In this document: piece after piece, positions 43,401-52,841 of the stretch
Layout: each line of letters begins with the position of its first letter
Position numbering within the stretch: position 1 is the first letter of the stretch
Assembly (NCBI GenBank): GCA_913058345.1
Contig: CAJXQR010000003.1
Location: 248,001-312,000, forward strand
Source: an uncultured Gammaproteobacteria bacterium
GTDB lineage: Bacteria > Pseudomonadota > Gammaproteobacteria > Pseudomonadales > Porticoccaceae
DNA length: 64,000 nucleotides
Reading direction: 5' to 3'
The notes under the pieces: model-generated
The model's database searches: none
Told to the model about the DNA's origin: nothing
The model's input: only the letters and a program-made list of their open reading frames with translations
Made by a program: the position numbers and the translations under genes

Positions 43401-45743
43401 ATGAGCAGTTTTTTAAAACCTTGGTGGTTATCTCTATGCCTTAATTTTTTATTGGCGATACTCTTGATAGCGGACAGTGAGGCAGGCTTAGTAGAAATCG
43501 CGAAATCAATGTCGTCGATTGCTTTAAGCCTGATGCTGGTTATGGTGGCAACCCTATGGGTTTACCGCTATGTCCATCAAAACAAAAAATTACGCTTGCC
43601 AATTATTACTATCGCAGCATTATCGCAGACATTTATGCTTTATTGCTCGGTGGTTATGATTAATGAATTTCATCATATGCCTTCTCTCAGCGAGGCTGGC
43701 TTCTTATTTTCTTACCCACAATACAGTTTTATCATGGCTCTGGAGCGGGCTAGTTTTATTGGCGTTGCCGCATTTATGCTCTGTTTTTCGGTCTTCTTGT
43801 TGAGTTGGCTGAAAAAAGACAAAAACTGGCTGGCTAGTTTTGATGCAAGAAAACGGCAATGGGCGTTTAGCTTCATTGTGCTGGCCTCATTGAATTTGTT
43901 TTTTAATAGTGATAATTCACAAGCTATGGAAATGCACTATGTGCAAATGCTGTCTAAGTTTGTCAATGAAAAGCTTGACGGTGACTCTAAAGTTGATGTC
44001 TTTTCTCTTAACCGATTACAGCTTCCCTCGTTTGAGCGTGAGGATGTTAATAGTTCAGTAAAGCCTAATATTTTGATTTTTCGCATGGAAGAAGTATCGC
44101 GGGACAGCTATGGTCTCTATGGTGAGGACAATCAGAGGCTAACGCCGTTCATCAATAACCTGGAAAAACGTTCGCCGCACAGTTTTTTCACCTTTAAAAA
44201 TCATGTGTCAAATTCCGGTGCCACAGAAACATCGACAACTTTGATGTATACCGGACTCAAGTCAAATAGGCTTGGCAGTGAATTTGGGCATTTTCCGATG
44301 ATATGGGACTACGCCAACTCGGCAGGTTATCAAACTTTCATGATGATACCTTTCCATAGGAGTTGGGCGCAGCTAGATAAAAAATGGGCATCTACGCCCG
44401 GGCGCCTTTCTCTCGATTCTTTCACGAGTGCAGAGAATTCTGGCAAACCTGTCCGTTATGATAATAGTGTTGTCGATAGTGCCATTGCTGAAATCACTAT
44501 TGACTGGTTGGATAAACGTGATAGATCGCTACCATTTTTTGGGATTGTCAATATAAAACTTCCCCATGGTAATGGTAAGGGTGTCGAGGAACTTGGCTAC
44601 GATAACTTAGGTTGCCCAACGACCCCAGCTCGTCTAAATAACTATGAGTGCGCAATATTAGTTCTCGATAGAGAAATGGGCAAGATTGTATCGGAGCTCG
44701 AGAAACAGGGGGCTTTGGATGATACGATAATCATCGGGACCTCTGATCATGGCGCCGATCAATTTAAGCATAATAAAGGAAGAATCTATAACTATTATCA
44801 AGAAGTGTTGGCAATTCCTTTTTTTATAAGACTTCCTGAAAAATTTCAGTACATAGCTGATGCTGTCAATCCCAACTGGCGGAGCAATGTTTCCAAAATC
44901 ACGCAAAACCTTGATCTTCTACCCACCGTTGTTGATCTTTTAGAAATCTCTGAGCGACCACTTATCCAGAATGTGTTGCAGCGTCTGGATGGTGTCAGTG
45001 TTTTTTCAGAATTGGACCCTGATCGCTGGGTCTTCTCTATGAATAGCAATGCGTTGCGTCCATGGTCACCATCAGGTTTTGCTATCACTATTGGTTCTCG
45101 TTATAAGTACATCTATTTTGAAGAAGTTGAGGAGCTTTACGATTTACAGAAAGATCCCGATGAGATGGACAATTTATTAGCGCACACGGAAAGTAATTTG
45201 CTGCGTGAAAACGGCCTTGTGGTGCGTAAAGACAAAGAAATTGAGGCTCTCTACCAAGAAATAAAAAGCTATATCAGCCGAAATCGCAATGCCAGGGAAC
45301 ACTATGTCTATTCCATACCTAAGTCGATTGACTATGATCAAAGCTTTAAACGCACTATTTTGGGAAAGGATATGCCAGCTAATATCGCTGAAAAAAAGGA
45401 GGGTTCTCAATCCCTCTTTTCTATAGATAAGAAGGGTATATTAACTCATGGCGTAGGGCTTGTTTTAGATGAAGGTCATTACGAGTTCAAAGTGCGCTAT
45501 TCTTTAAAGATGATCAATACACAAATACATTCCAGTCATTACGTTCTCGGTTATGGTGAAAATAATAAATGGACAACTTTAAGGCAGGAAGTCTACCCAC
45601 CCGGAGATAATGAAACCCTATCTGTTTTCGTGTTAATTAAACCTGAACATACGGATAAACATATTGCCTTCGCCTCTGTCTACGGTGGCGAAGGGTCTCT
45701 TGAAATAAAACAGCTAGACGTTCTTAAACTGGAGGATATTTAG
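43401..45743 (+). CDS. membrane-anchored sulfatase/phosphoethanolamine transferase-like protein
   Basis: A 780-residue protein with five N-terminal membrane helices (about 9-24, 35-54, 65-88, 110-137, 150-168) and a large periplasmic alkaline-phosphatase-fold domain (about 225-560). Seen: strand PNILIFRMEEVSRD, the nucleophile region NSGATETSTTLMYTG with a conserved threonine, and the metal-binding TSDHGAD. Such proteins add phosphoethanolamine or other groups to lipid A or glycans. The last 150 residues form an extra, probably beta-rich domain not found in EptA-type enzymes. The gene is visibly more AT-rich than its neighbours, with many A and T runs, so it may have been acquired. The substrate is unknown. 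Preceded by a 289-base gap with no other gene. Confidence 0.82.
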   Translation: MSSFLKPWWLSLCLNFLLAILLIADSEAGLVEIAKSMSSIALSLMLVMVATLWVYRYVHQNKKLRLPIITIAALSQTFMLYCSVVMINEFHHMPSLSEAGFLFSYPQYSFIMALERASFIGVAAFMLCFSVFLLSWLKKDKNWLASFDARKRQWAFSFIVLASLNLFFNSDNSQAMEMHYVQMLSKFVNEKLDGDSKVDVFSLNRLQLPSFEREDVNSSVKPNILIFRMEEVSRDSYGLYGEDNQRLTPFINNLEKRSPHSFFTFKNHVSNSGATETSTTLMYTGLKSNRLGSEFGHFPMIWDYANSAGYQTFMMIPFHRSWAQLDKKWASTPGRLSLDSFTSAENSGKPVRYDNSVVDSAIAEITIDWLDKRDRSLPFFGIVNIKLPHGNGKGVEELGYDNLGCPTTPARLNNYECAILVLDREMGKIVSELEKQGALDDTIIIGTSDHGADQFKHNKGRIYNYYQEVLAIPFFIRLPEKFQYIADAVNPNWRSNVSKITQNLDLLPTVVDLLEISERPLIQNVLQRLDGVSVFSELDPDRWVFSMNSNALRPWSPSGFAITIGSRYKYIYFEEVEELYDLQKDPDEMDNLLAHTESNLLRENGLVVRKDKEIEALYQEIKSYISRNRNAREHYVYSIPKSIDYDQSFKRTILGKDMPANIAEKKEGSQSLFSIDKKGILTHGVGLVLDEGHYEFKVRYSLKMINTQIHSSHYVLGYGENNKWTTLRQEVYPPGDNETLSVFVLIKPEHTDKHIAFASVYGGEGSLEIKQLDVLKLEDI

Positions 45744-45810
45744 GACCTCTCAACAAATCATGAAGGGTTTAACGGTCTAATACCTTCGCTGTAAATTTCC
45801 ACAATGTGAG

Positions 45811-48309
45811 CTATATGTTGCTACTGCGTAATAAACTCAGTGCCGGTTGCTTGAGCGCCTTACGGCTGGCGATCAAGCCACACATTGTAACGAGCAATGC
45901 GAGCGCGAGTGGTAGAGTCTGCCAGGGAGAAAGACTCATACCCTGTTGAAACAGTCTTTCATTTAAAGGGTATAAGGCGAGTAATGATATAACGCTTGCA
46001 CCGAAGGCGGCACTGCCACTTAAACAGAGGAACTCTATCCATAGTATGCGCTTGATGAGTTGCTGTTGGCCGCCGATTGTACGCAGCAGCGCATTGTCTC
46101 GGCCTCGTTGTTGTTGTCCGCTTAGCAGGCCAGCGGCGAGCACGAGTAGCGCCGCAAACATCAATAAGGCTCCCAGTAGAGCGCTAGCCTGGCTTGCTTG
46201 AGAGATAATCTCCTGGGCTTTGTCGAGTAGGGTCTTAACATCGAGCAGGGTGATGTGGGGGAGTTCGTGCAGTAGCTCGGCGAGGCGGCCGCCATCGCCC
46301 TCGGGCAACCAGAAACTGGTTATCCAGGTGATGTCCTGTGTAGCGAGTTCACCACGGTTAAAGATAAAATAAAAATTGGGTTCAAAGCTGTTCCAGTCCA
46401 CTTTGCGCAGACTGCCTATAGTGGCGTTGAGCATGCCTCGGCTGGTGACAAATTCGAGTTTATCGCCCACTTGTAATCCGAGGTTGTCGGCAATTTCTTG
46501 CTCGACGGAAACGCGGTGAACAGCTGAGTGAGTTACTGATTTTTGTTTTAAATTAAGTGCTTTCTCGCCGTGCCACTGGCCGCTAACAATACGATTGCTA
46601 TCAGGCAGTGAGTTTGCTTCAGTCAGCACCAGGTCTCGATTTAAATGTCGATCTGCGGATGATTTTTCCTTGGTGATGGCTTCTTTAACAGGCACGCCAT
46701 TAATACGGCTAAGACGACCGCGAACCACAGGGTAGAACGGTTGGGTGATAGCCTTATGTTGTTCAAGCCATTGCTCGAAGGCGGGCATATCACGCTCGAA
46801 AAGGTTGAGCACAAAATGATTCGGTGCTTTCGGCGGCAAACGATTACGCCAGTCGTTGAGCAATTGTGAGCCCGTTTGCCCGGTCAGTGTCAGCACGGTC
46901 ATTGCCAATGTCAGCGATACCAACAATGGCAGTGTTAGCGCCGGGCGGCGGCTGAGACGGCGAATCGCCAGCCGGGCGGCCAGGGGTAAACGCGTGCTGA
47001 GCAAGTCGAGGCCTTTGATTAAAGGCCATAGCAGTGCTGGCAGTAGTACGCCGAGGGCGGCAATTAAGCCGAGCACTTTGCCGAGTTCGCTAAGGGAGTC
47101 GGTCAGTAAGCCTGCTAGTAATACCGGTGCACTAAGGGCGGCGAGTAATTCGATATTCGTGCTGAGCAAGCGACGTTGCTGCCGTTGGCGTAGTACTTCA
47201 ATAGCGGGCACGCGCACTAATGTACTGAGTCGAGGCAGGGCAAAGGCCAGCCACAGTAGCAGGGGGGCGATCAGGGCGGTGAGCCATTCGAGCGGGCTGG
47301 CCGCGCTTAGATCGCTGTTGCCTATATTGGCTCCCTGCTTGCCTAGTGTTGTCACAATCAATACGGCGCCCAATGTGCTGCCGATGATGACAGCCGGTAG
47401 CACAGCGAGAAACTCCCACCCCAATAGGCGGCTTGTGACTTGATAGCGACTGGCACCAAAGCTGCGTAGCAGTCCTGCCAGTTTTTCCTGGCTCCGTACG
47501 CGTTGCGACGTTGCGAGATAAATGGCTGCACCGCAGAGTAAGCTAATAAGTAATACAGTCAGATTGGCCCATAAAGTGAGCTGGCGCAGAGGCCCTGTGC
47601 TACGTATTTCAGCATCTTCGACGGTTTCCAGAGTTTGGTCGGGCCGCAAGATGTTGTCGAGTTCAAGGCTGAGCTTTTTGACAGCCTCATGATTGCCGGC
47701 GACCACAGTGTGTTGACGGGTGCGGGTCCCGGGACCCATCACGCCGGTAGCTTCAAGGTCATGGCTGTGAATAACGATACGCGGATTCATACTGTAAAAC
47801 CCGGCATTTTGGTCCGGCAGTTGACGAATAACAGCACTGATTTGAAGAGACTTGTTGCCAACAGTAATTGTTGTGCCAACAGTAATATTTAAGCGGTCGA
47901 TCACCTGATCGGCGACCCATACACGTCCGGGTGCGGGGCCATGCCTTTGAGTGTACTCGTCACCAAAGCGGCTTTTGGCGAGCTGTATTTGTCCGTAGAG
48001 TGGGTAGGCTGAGTCAACGGCGCGAGCGCTTACCAGCAACAGAGCATCGTTGTGCACCAGCACGCTTGAGAAATCGACAATTTGCGAGACCTGAAACCCG
48101 TCCATTTTCGCGAGTTGCTGAGGCTCTGGTGCACGACTACTTGCGAGTATCAGGTCTCCACCTAAGGCCTCGGCCGTGTTGACGTTAAAACGTTGTTCCA
48201 GCTCGGTTCGCAGGAATATAGCAGCACTCAGGGCAAAGGCGGCAATAGCCAGGGCCAGGCTCAGTAGTTGAAAGCTGTGATCGCGCCAGGGACGTAAGAG
48301 TTTACTCAT
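45811..48309 (-). CDS. ybbP: ABC transporter permease, FtsX/YbbP family
   Basis: An 832-residue permease with the YbbP plan: an N-terminal helix, a periplasmic domain (about 40-255), a block of FtsX-type helices (255-470), a second periplasmic domain (about 500-710) and the last FtsX block (710-832) ending in SRKALKQPALSLLRSS. It overlaps the ATPase gene upstream by four bases (ATGA), so the two are translationally coupled. Relatives are linked to export of lipids or lysophospholipid-related substrates together with TesA, whose gene is divergent. Substrate is not proven. Confidence 0.93.
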   Translation of the reverse strand: MSKLLRPWRDHSFQLLSLALAIAAFALSAAIFLRTELEQRFNVNTAEALGGDLILASSRAPEPQQLAKMDGFQVSQIVDFSSVLVHNDALLLVSARAVDSAYPLYGQIQLAKSRFGDEYTQRHGPAPGRVWVADQVIDRLNITVGTTITVGNKSLQISAVIRQLPDQNAGFYSMNPRIVIHSHDLEATGVMGPGTRTRQHTVVAGNHEAVKKLSLELDNILRPDQTLETVEDAEIRSTGPLRQLTLWANLTVLLISLLCGAAIYLATSQRVRSQEKLAGLLRSFGASRYQVTSRLLGWEFLAVLPAVIIGSTLGAVLIVTTLGKQGANIGNSDLSAASPLEWLTALIAPLLLWLAFALPRLSTLVRVPAIEVLRQRQQRRLLSTNIELLAALSAPVLLAGLLTDSLSELGKVLGLIAALGVLLPALLWPLIKGLDLLSTRLPLAARLAIRRLSRRPALTLPLLVSLTLAMTVLTLTGQTGSQLLNDWRNRLPPKAPNHFVLNLFERDMPAFEQWLEQHKAITQPFYPVVRGRLSRINGVPVKEAITKEKSSADRHLNRDLVLTEANSLPDSNRIVSGQWHGEKALNLKQKSVTHSAVHRVSVEQEIADNLGLQVGDKLEFVTSRGMLNATIGSLRKVDWNSFEPNFYFIFNRGELATQDITWITSFWLPEGDGGRLAELLHELPHITLLDVKTLLDKAQEIISQASQASALLGALLMFAALLVLAAGLLSGQQQRGRDNALLRTIGGQQQLIKRILWIEFLCLSGSAAFGASVISLLALYPLNERLFQQGMSLSPWQTLPLALALLVTMCGLIASRKALKQPALSLLRSSNI

Positions 48310-49097
48310 GAGGAATAGTTTTGAGGGGTGACTTCTTCGAGGGCAGGTTCTTTTACAGGGTTTTCTTGTGCAAACGTTTGATGAATCATTTTACCTTCGT
48401 GCAATTCCAGGTGGTGCTGGCAGCGACTAGCGAGTTGAGGGTCGTGGGTGACCAGTACTAATGCGGCGCCGCTATGCTGGTTTAATTCAAATAAGAGGTC
48501 AATCACGCGTTTGCCATTGGCGTGGTCGAGACTACCGGTGGGTTCATCGGCAAAGAGTAAGCGTGGTTGCACCGCAAAGGCACGGGCCAGAGCGACGCGC
48601 TGTTGTTCACCGCCTGATAGCGTAGCGGGAAAATGGTGGACGCGATGCGAGAGTCCAACGCGCTCAAGCCAGTCTTTGGCGATGGTAGCAGGCTTTTCCC
48701 GCCCGGCTAATTCTAACGGTAACATCACGTTTTCAAGCACATTCATATCAGCTACCAGATGAAACTCCTGGAATACAAACGCGCAAGTTGTGGCGCGATG
48801 TCCAGCGCGCTGATCTTCACTGAGTGAGCTGAAAGCACTACCATTCAGGCGTATTACACCCGATGTAGGTGTGTCGAGCCCGGCGAGCAAGCCCAATAAA
48901 GTTGTCTTGCCGCTACCCGAAGGTCCGGTGATGGCGAGGCTTTCGCCAGCAGATAGGGTAAAATCAATGTCTTCAAGAAGAGTGAGTTCTCCCTCTGGCC
49001 CCTGGACACGCTTGGCAAGCTTGCTGACCTCGAGCAGAGCTGCGGTTTGCTGAGGCAGGTCAGACGGGGGGGCAGCAGACGCAGAGGGTTTGTTCAT
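48306..49097 (-). CDS. ybbA: ABC transporter ATPase, YbbA family
   Basis: A 263-residue ATPase with Walker A GPSGSGKTT, Q-loop region FVFQEFHLV, signature LSGGEQQRVALARA and Walker B LLFADEPTGSLD. This LolD/YbbA-type subunit powers the FtsX-family permease encoded downstream. Its ATG occupies 49097-49095 on the minus strand, overlapping the ATG of tesA (49096-49098), so the two divergent start codons share two bases and each ribosome site sits inside the other gene. The last 20 residues after the ATPase core are non-conserved. Confidence 0.95.
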   Translation of the reverse strand: MNKPSASAAPPSDLPQQTAALLEVSKLAKRVQGPEGELTLLEDIDFTLSAGESLAITGPSGSGKTTLLGLLAGLDTPTSGVIRLNGSAFSSLSEDQRAGHRATTCAFVFQEFHLVADMNVLENVMLPLELAGREKPATIAKDWLERVGLSHRVHHFPATLSGGEQQRVALARAFAVQPRLLFADEPTGSLDHANGKRVIDLLFELNQHSGAALVLVTHDPQLASRCQHHLELHEGKMIHQTFAQENPVKEPALEEVTPQNYSS

Positions 49098-49764
49098 GGC
49101 TTATCGGTTCCTGATAAAAATTGTTTTGTTATACGGGCTTTTGTGCAGCTCGGGTTCACTGGCTGCTAGCGAATATCGCTCTGCAAGTCATTCTGATGCG
49201 GTGCTCGTATTGGGTGATAGTATCAGTGCAGCCTATGGAATAGACAAGCGCGATGGTTGGGTGGCGTTGTTAGAAAAGCGTTTAGCACCTCAGTGCCCGC
49301 ATCTCGACATTATCAATGCTTCGGTCAGTGGTGAGACGACAGCAGGTGGTTTAGCACGTTTACCCGGTTTGCTGGCGACTCATCAGCCACGGCTATTGGT
49401 CATTGAGCTAGGTGGTAATGACGGTCTCCGTGGTTTATCACCTCGGCAAATGGGCAAAAACTTGCAGCAAATGATCACCCTTGCCGAAGCGGCGGGCGCA
49501 CAGGTTGCGCTGCTGGGTATGTTGATGCCGCCCAATCTCGGTACGACCTATGTGCGTCTCTTTGAGCAGGCAATGGCAGATGTGGCTGAAAATGAGTCGG
49601 TACTTTTTCAGACGTTTTTTCTGCAGGGCGTGGCGGACCAACGTGATTTATTGCAGGTTGATGGTATCCACCCTACGGCGGCTGCCCAACCCCATTTGCT
49701 CGACAATGCCTGGCAGTTACTGGAAAAAACCTTGATAGAGATCTGTCAGAATAAGGTGGGGTGA
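49096..49764 (+). CDS. tesA: SGNH esterase/lysophospholipase TesA
   Basis: A 222-residue secreted esterase. A signal peptide of about 25 residues (IKIVLLYGLLCSSGSLAAS-like) is followed by the GDS block (VLVLGDSISAAYGI), block III GGNDGLRG and block V DGIHPTAAAQ, giving the Ser, Gly, Asn and Asp/His set of SGNH hydrolases. It hydrolyses thioesters and lysophospholipids in the periplasm. ATG 49096 is chosen because AGAGGG lies seven bases upstream; a TTG at 49090 is also open. Divergence from ybbA-ybbP is a conserved arrangement. Confidence 0.94.
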   Translation: MAYRFLIKIVLLYGLLCSSGSLAASEYRSASHSDAVLVLGDSISAAYGIDKRDGWVALLEKRLAPQCPHLDIINASVSGETTAGGLARLPGLLATHQPRLLVIELGGNDGLRGLSPRQMGKNLQQMITLAEAAGAQVALLGMLMPPNLGTTYVRLFEQAMADVAENESVLFQTFFLQGVADQRDLLQVDGIHPTAAAQPHLLDNAWQLLEKTLIEICQNKVG

Positions 49765-49934
49765 TGATACGGCATTAAGACAGCATGAAGCCCGTTTACT
49801 GTGGAAAAGTGGTGCTTGTTTAAGCCTATTCGCAAGAGCTTAGTGAAAAAGGTCTATTGAATAGGTCTGAACGGGACTCATTACATCAACCGTTATCGAA
49901 CAGTGTTTAACTCTCGATTCTCGGGGAGAGGGCT

Positions 49935-50474
49935 CTACTGAAGTAGGGATAAAAACTCACTACGGGTCGTTTGATTGCTACGGAAGGCACCTAGCATGGC
50001 CGAGGTTTTCATACTCGAGTTTTGTTTTTCAACTCCCCGCATCATCATGCACATATGCTTGGCTTCAATGATGACGCCAACACCGAGAGCACCGGTGATC
50101 TCATTAATGGTATTGGCGATTTGGGTGGCGAGATTTTCCTGTATCTGCAACCGTCGAGCATACATGTCAACAATGCGGGCAATTTTTGACAGGCCTATCA
50201 CTTTGCCGTCGGGAATATAAGCGACGTGACAAACGCCGACAAAGGGCAGCAAGTGGTGTTCGCACAGGGAATACAGTTCAATGTCTTTGACAATCACCAT
50301 TTCGCTGGAATCGCTGGGAAAGAGGGCCTCGTTAACCACCTCGTCAAGGTCGAGATGGTAGCCTTCAGTAAGAAACTGAAAGGCTTTTGCGGCGCGCTTG
50401 GGCGTGTCAACCAAACCGGGACGGTTTAGGTCTTCCCCGATGGCCTCTATGATTTTGGCGTATTGCTCTTCCAT
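49935..50474 (-). CDS. folE: GTP cyclohydrolase I
   Basis: A 179-residue GTP cyclohydrolase I, first enzyme of folate (and pterin) synthesis. Seen: [13 protein letters not shown], the zinc site [10 protein letters not shown], the [10 protein letters not shown] helix, and the late Zn/His region [11 protein letters not shown] with TSAMLGAFR. The start at 50474 gives [15 protein letters not shown], the usual N-terminus in this family; an ATG at 50513 would add 13 residues that are not typical. It is divergent from prmB, with 185 bases between the two start codons. A weak hairpin lies after its stop. Confidence 0.95.
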   Translation of the reverse strand: MEEQYAKIIEAIGEDLNRPGLVDTPKRAAKAFQFLTEGYHLDLDEVVNEALFPSDSSEMVIVKDIELYSLCEHHLLPFVGVCHVAYIPDGKVIGLSKIARIVDMYARRLQIQENLATQIANTINEITGALGVGVIIEAKHMCMMMRGVEKQNSSMKTSAMLGAFRSNQTTRSEFLSLLQ

Positions 50475-50659
50475 AATTCTGTCCAATCTCAATGGTAAAT
50501 TCTTCGTTATCATTAGCTGGCCGCCCTTTTTCCTGTCTTAAAGATCTGTGAATAAAGGACGTCAATAAAAGTGCTATTAAATTAGGGGTTATTCGGGTCG
50601 GCGAGACCCATCTTTTTTGATGAGATGATTATAATGGTCGCTTCCGAGAAATTACAGCG

Positions 50660-51646
50660 ATGGTTGATGCCATCCTATCTTTAAGGCGAATCCATACTTT
50701 GAAAACACCATCCACTATGACAGCGAAGATGACGCTGAAAATTACTCCAGAACTTGTCGACCATTTGCACAGCGTACGGGACTATATTCGCTTTGGCACC
50801 AGCCGGTTTAACGAAGCTCAGCTGTATTTTGGCCACGGTAGCGATAACGCCTGGGATGATGCACTGGCGCTGGTTCTTCATGCCCTGCATTTGGGGCAGG
50901 AAGGACGAGAACAAATACTCGACGCGCGCCTGACACCGGGTGAGGGCAGGGCGATATTGGCACTGTTTATACGTCGTATTGAGGGTCGCGTACCCGTGCC
51001 CTATCTGACCGGAGAGGCCTGGTTTGCGGGGCTTAAATTTACAGTCGACGAGAGAGTGCTTATACCGCGTTCCCCCATTGCCGAGTTAATCGAGGTGGGT
51101 TTTTCACCCTGGTTAGTCGATGAGCCGACGTCAATTCTCGACCTCTGTAGTGGCGGCGGTTGTATCGGAATTGGCTGTGCCTATGCTTTTCCGAACGCGG
51201 AGGTGGTGTTGAGTGACATTTCTGCGGATGCCCTCGCGGTGGCCGGTGAAAATATCGAGCAACATGATCTGACTGCGCGAGTGAGGACTGTTGAATCCGA
51301 CCTGTTTGCCGATATTGCGCAACGCTTTGATCTTATTGTCTCCAATCCGCCCTATGTGGATGCCGCAGACTACGCAGAGATGCCCCCGGAGTATCATTGC
51401 GAACCCGCGCTGGCCCTTGAATCGGGCCGTGATGGCCTCGACTTCACCCGCCGCCTGTTGCGTGAAGCGGCGGACCACCTTAACGAGACTGGTGTGCTTG
51501 TGGTTGAGGTTGGCAATAGCGCCGTTCATTTAGAAGAGACCTTCCCAGATGTGCCCTTCACCTGGCTTGAGTTTGAGCGCGGAGGCTATGGTGTTTTTGT
51601 TCTTACGCGGACAGAGTTGCTTGCCCATGCCGCAGATTTTGCCTAA
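50660..51646 (+). CDS. prmB: 50S ribosomal protein L3 glutamine methyltransferase
   Basis: A SAM-dependent N5-glutamine methyltransferase with the LICSGGG-like motif I ([16 protein letters not shown]), the NPPY motif ([15 protein letters not shown]) and the PrmB N-terminal domain ([20 protein letters not shown], ending [11 protein letters not shown]). It methylates ribosomal protein L3. The 328-residue frame starts at 50660, but the E. coli protein has about 310 residues and internal ATGs at 50717 or 50729 would give similar lengths; no start has a good ribosome site, so the start is uncertain. aroC follows after 79 bases, the common prmB-aroC order. Confidence 0.94.
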   Translation: MVDAILSLRRIHTLKTPSTMTAKMTLKITPELVDHLHSVRDYIRFGTSRFNEAQLYFGHGSDNAWDDALALVLHALHLGQEGREQILDARLTPGEGRAILALFIRRIEGRVPVPYLTGEAWFAGLKFTVDERVLIPRSPIAELIEVGFSPWLVDEPTSILDLCSGGGCIGIGCAYAFPNAEVVLSDISADALAVAGENIEQHDLTARVRTVESDLFADIAQRFDLIVSNPPYVDAADYAEMPPEYHCEPALALESGRDGLDFTRRLLREAADHLNETGVLVVEVGNSAVHLEETFPDVPFTWLEFERGGYGVFVLTRTELLAHAADFA

Positions 51647-51677
51647 GCGCTAGCCCCATTTTTACAGGCGCTGGGTT

Positions 51678-51683
51678 TATAAT
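51678..51683 (+). promoter_or_regulatory. TATAAT -10 element upstream of aroC
   Basis: A perfect TATAAT lies 42 bases before the aroC start. No good -35 hexamer is found at 16-18 bases upstream, so activity is uncertain. It lies in the loop of a small CTGG/CCAG inverted repeat. Confidence 0.3.
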
Positions 51684-51725
51684 AGCCAGTTAATTTCCAC
51701 ACACTGATATAACGGGGAGTCACCC

Positions 51726-52841
51726 TTGCCAGGCAATACCTTTGGAAAACTGTTTACCGTGACCACCTTTGGCGAGAGTCACGGGCCTGCCCTGGGCTGC
51801 ATTATTGATGGCTGCCCTCCAGGATTGTCACTGTGTGAGGCCGATTTACAGGTCGATCTCGACCGTCGTAAACCGGGTCAGTCGCGCTATACCACGCAGC
51901 GTCGTGAAGCTGACCAGGTACGCATCTTATCCGGCGTATTCGAGGGTAAAACCACGGGCACCTCTATTGGTCTGCTGATTGAAAACACAGATCAGCGCTC
52001 GAAAGATTATGGCGACATTAAGGACATGTTCCGCCCGGCTCACGCCGATTACAGCTATTTTCAAAAGTATGGCGTGCGTGACTATCGTGGCGGCGGGCGG
52101 TCATCGGCCCGCGAAACAGCTATGCGTGTCGCTGCCGGTGGCGTTGCTAAAAAGTATCTGGCCGAAACTCTGGGCATTAGCGTGCGCGGTTATTTAAGCC
52201 AGCTTGGTCCTATTACCATTGATAAGGTCGACTGGGATGAAGTTGATAATAATCCCTTCTTTTGTCCCGATGCCGGCAAGGTCGAAGAAATGGCCACTTA
52301 TATGCAGGCCTTGTCGAAAGAGGGCAATTCTATTGGCGCCAAACTCACCGTGGTGGCCGAAGGTGTTGCTCCGGGTCTGGGTGAACCCGTATTTGATCGA
52401 CTCGACGCCGATATTGCCGGTGCCTTAATGGGCATAAATGCGGTCAAGGGTGTGGAGATAGGTGATGGATTTGCCAGCGTAGAACAAAAAGGTACCGAAC
52501 ATCGCGATGAAATGAGCCCTCAGGGGTTTTTGTCGAATCATGCGGGGGGCATTGTTGGCGGCATTGCCACTGGGCAGCGTATCGTCGCACACCTCGCTTT
52601 AAAACCAACATCGAGTATCCGTCTACCCGGGCAGTCGATAAATGTCCGTGGCGAGTCAGTTGAAGTTTCAACCACCGGGCGCCATGATCCCTGCGTCGGT
52701 ATTCGCGCTACCCCGATCGCCGAGGCTATGCTGGCCCTGGTACTAATGGATCATGTGCTGCGTCATCGGGGGCAGAACCTGAGTGTCGATAGCCAGCTTA
52801 AACCATTGCCGCCTGAAGTGGGCTCAGGGGTTGATGCGTAA
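51726..52841 (+). CDS. aroC: chorismate synthase
   Basis: A 371-residue chorismate synthase, last step of the shikimate pathway; it needs reduced FMN. Seen: the N-terminal [20 protein letters not shown], the [17 protein letters not shown] segment and [17 protein letters not shown]. The start codon is TTG at 51726, fixed by GGGGAG six bases upstream and by the standard protein start. The length is normal. The MFS gene begins immediately after its TAA, with no spacer. Confidence 0.98.
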   Translation: MPGNTFGKLFTVTTFGESHGPALGCIIDGCPPGLSLCEADLQVDLDRRKPGQSRYTTQRREADQVRILSGVFEGKTTGTSIGLLIENTDQRSKDYGDIKDMFRPAHADYSYFQKYGVRDYRGGGRSSARETAMRVAAGGVAKKYLAETLGISVRGYLSQLGPITIDKVDWDEVDNNPFFCPDAGKVEEMATYMQALSKEGNSIGAKLTVVAEGVAPGLGEPVFDRLDADIAGALMGINAVKGVEIGDGFASVEQKGTEHRDEMSPQGFLSNHAGGIVGGIATGQRIVAHLALKPTSSIRLPGQSINVRGESVEVSTTGRHDPCVGIRATPIAEAMLALVLMDHVLRHRGQNLSVDSQLKPLPPEVGSGVDA

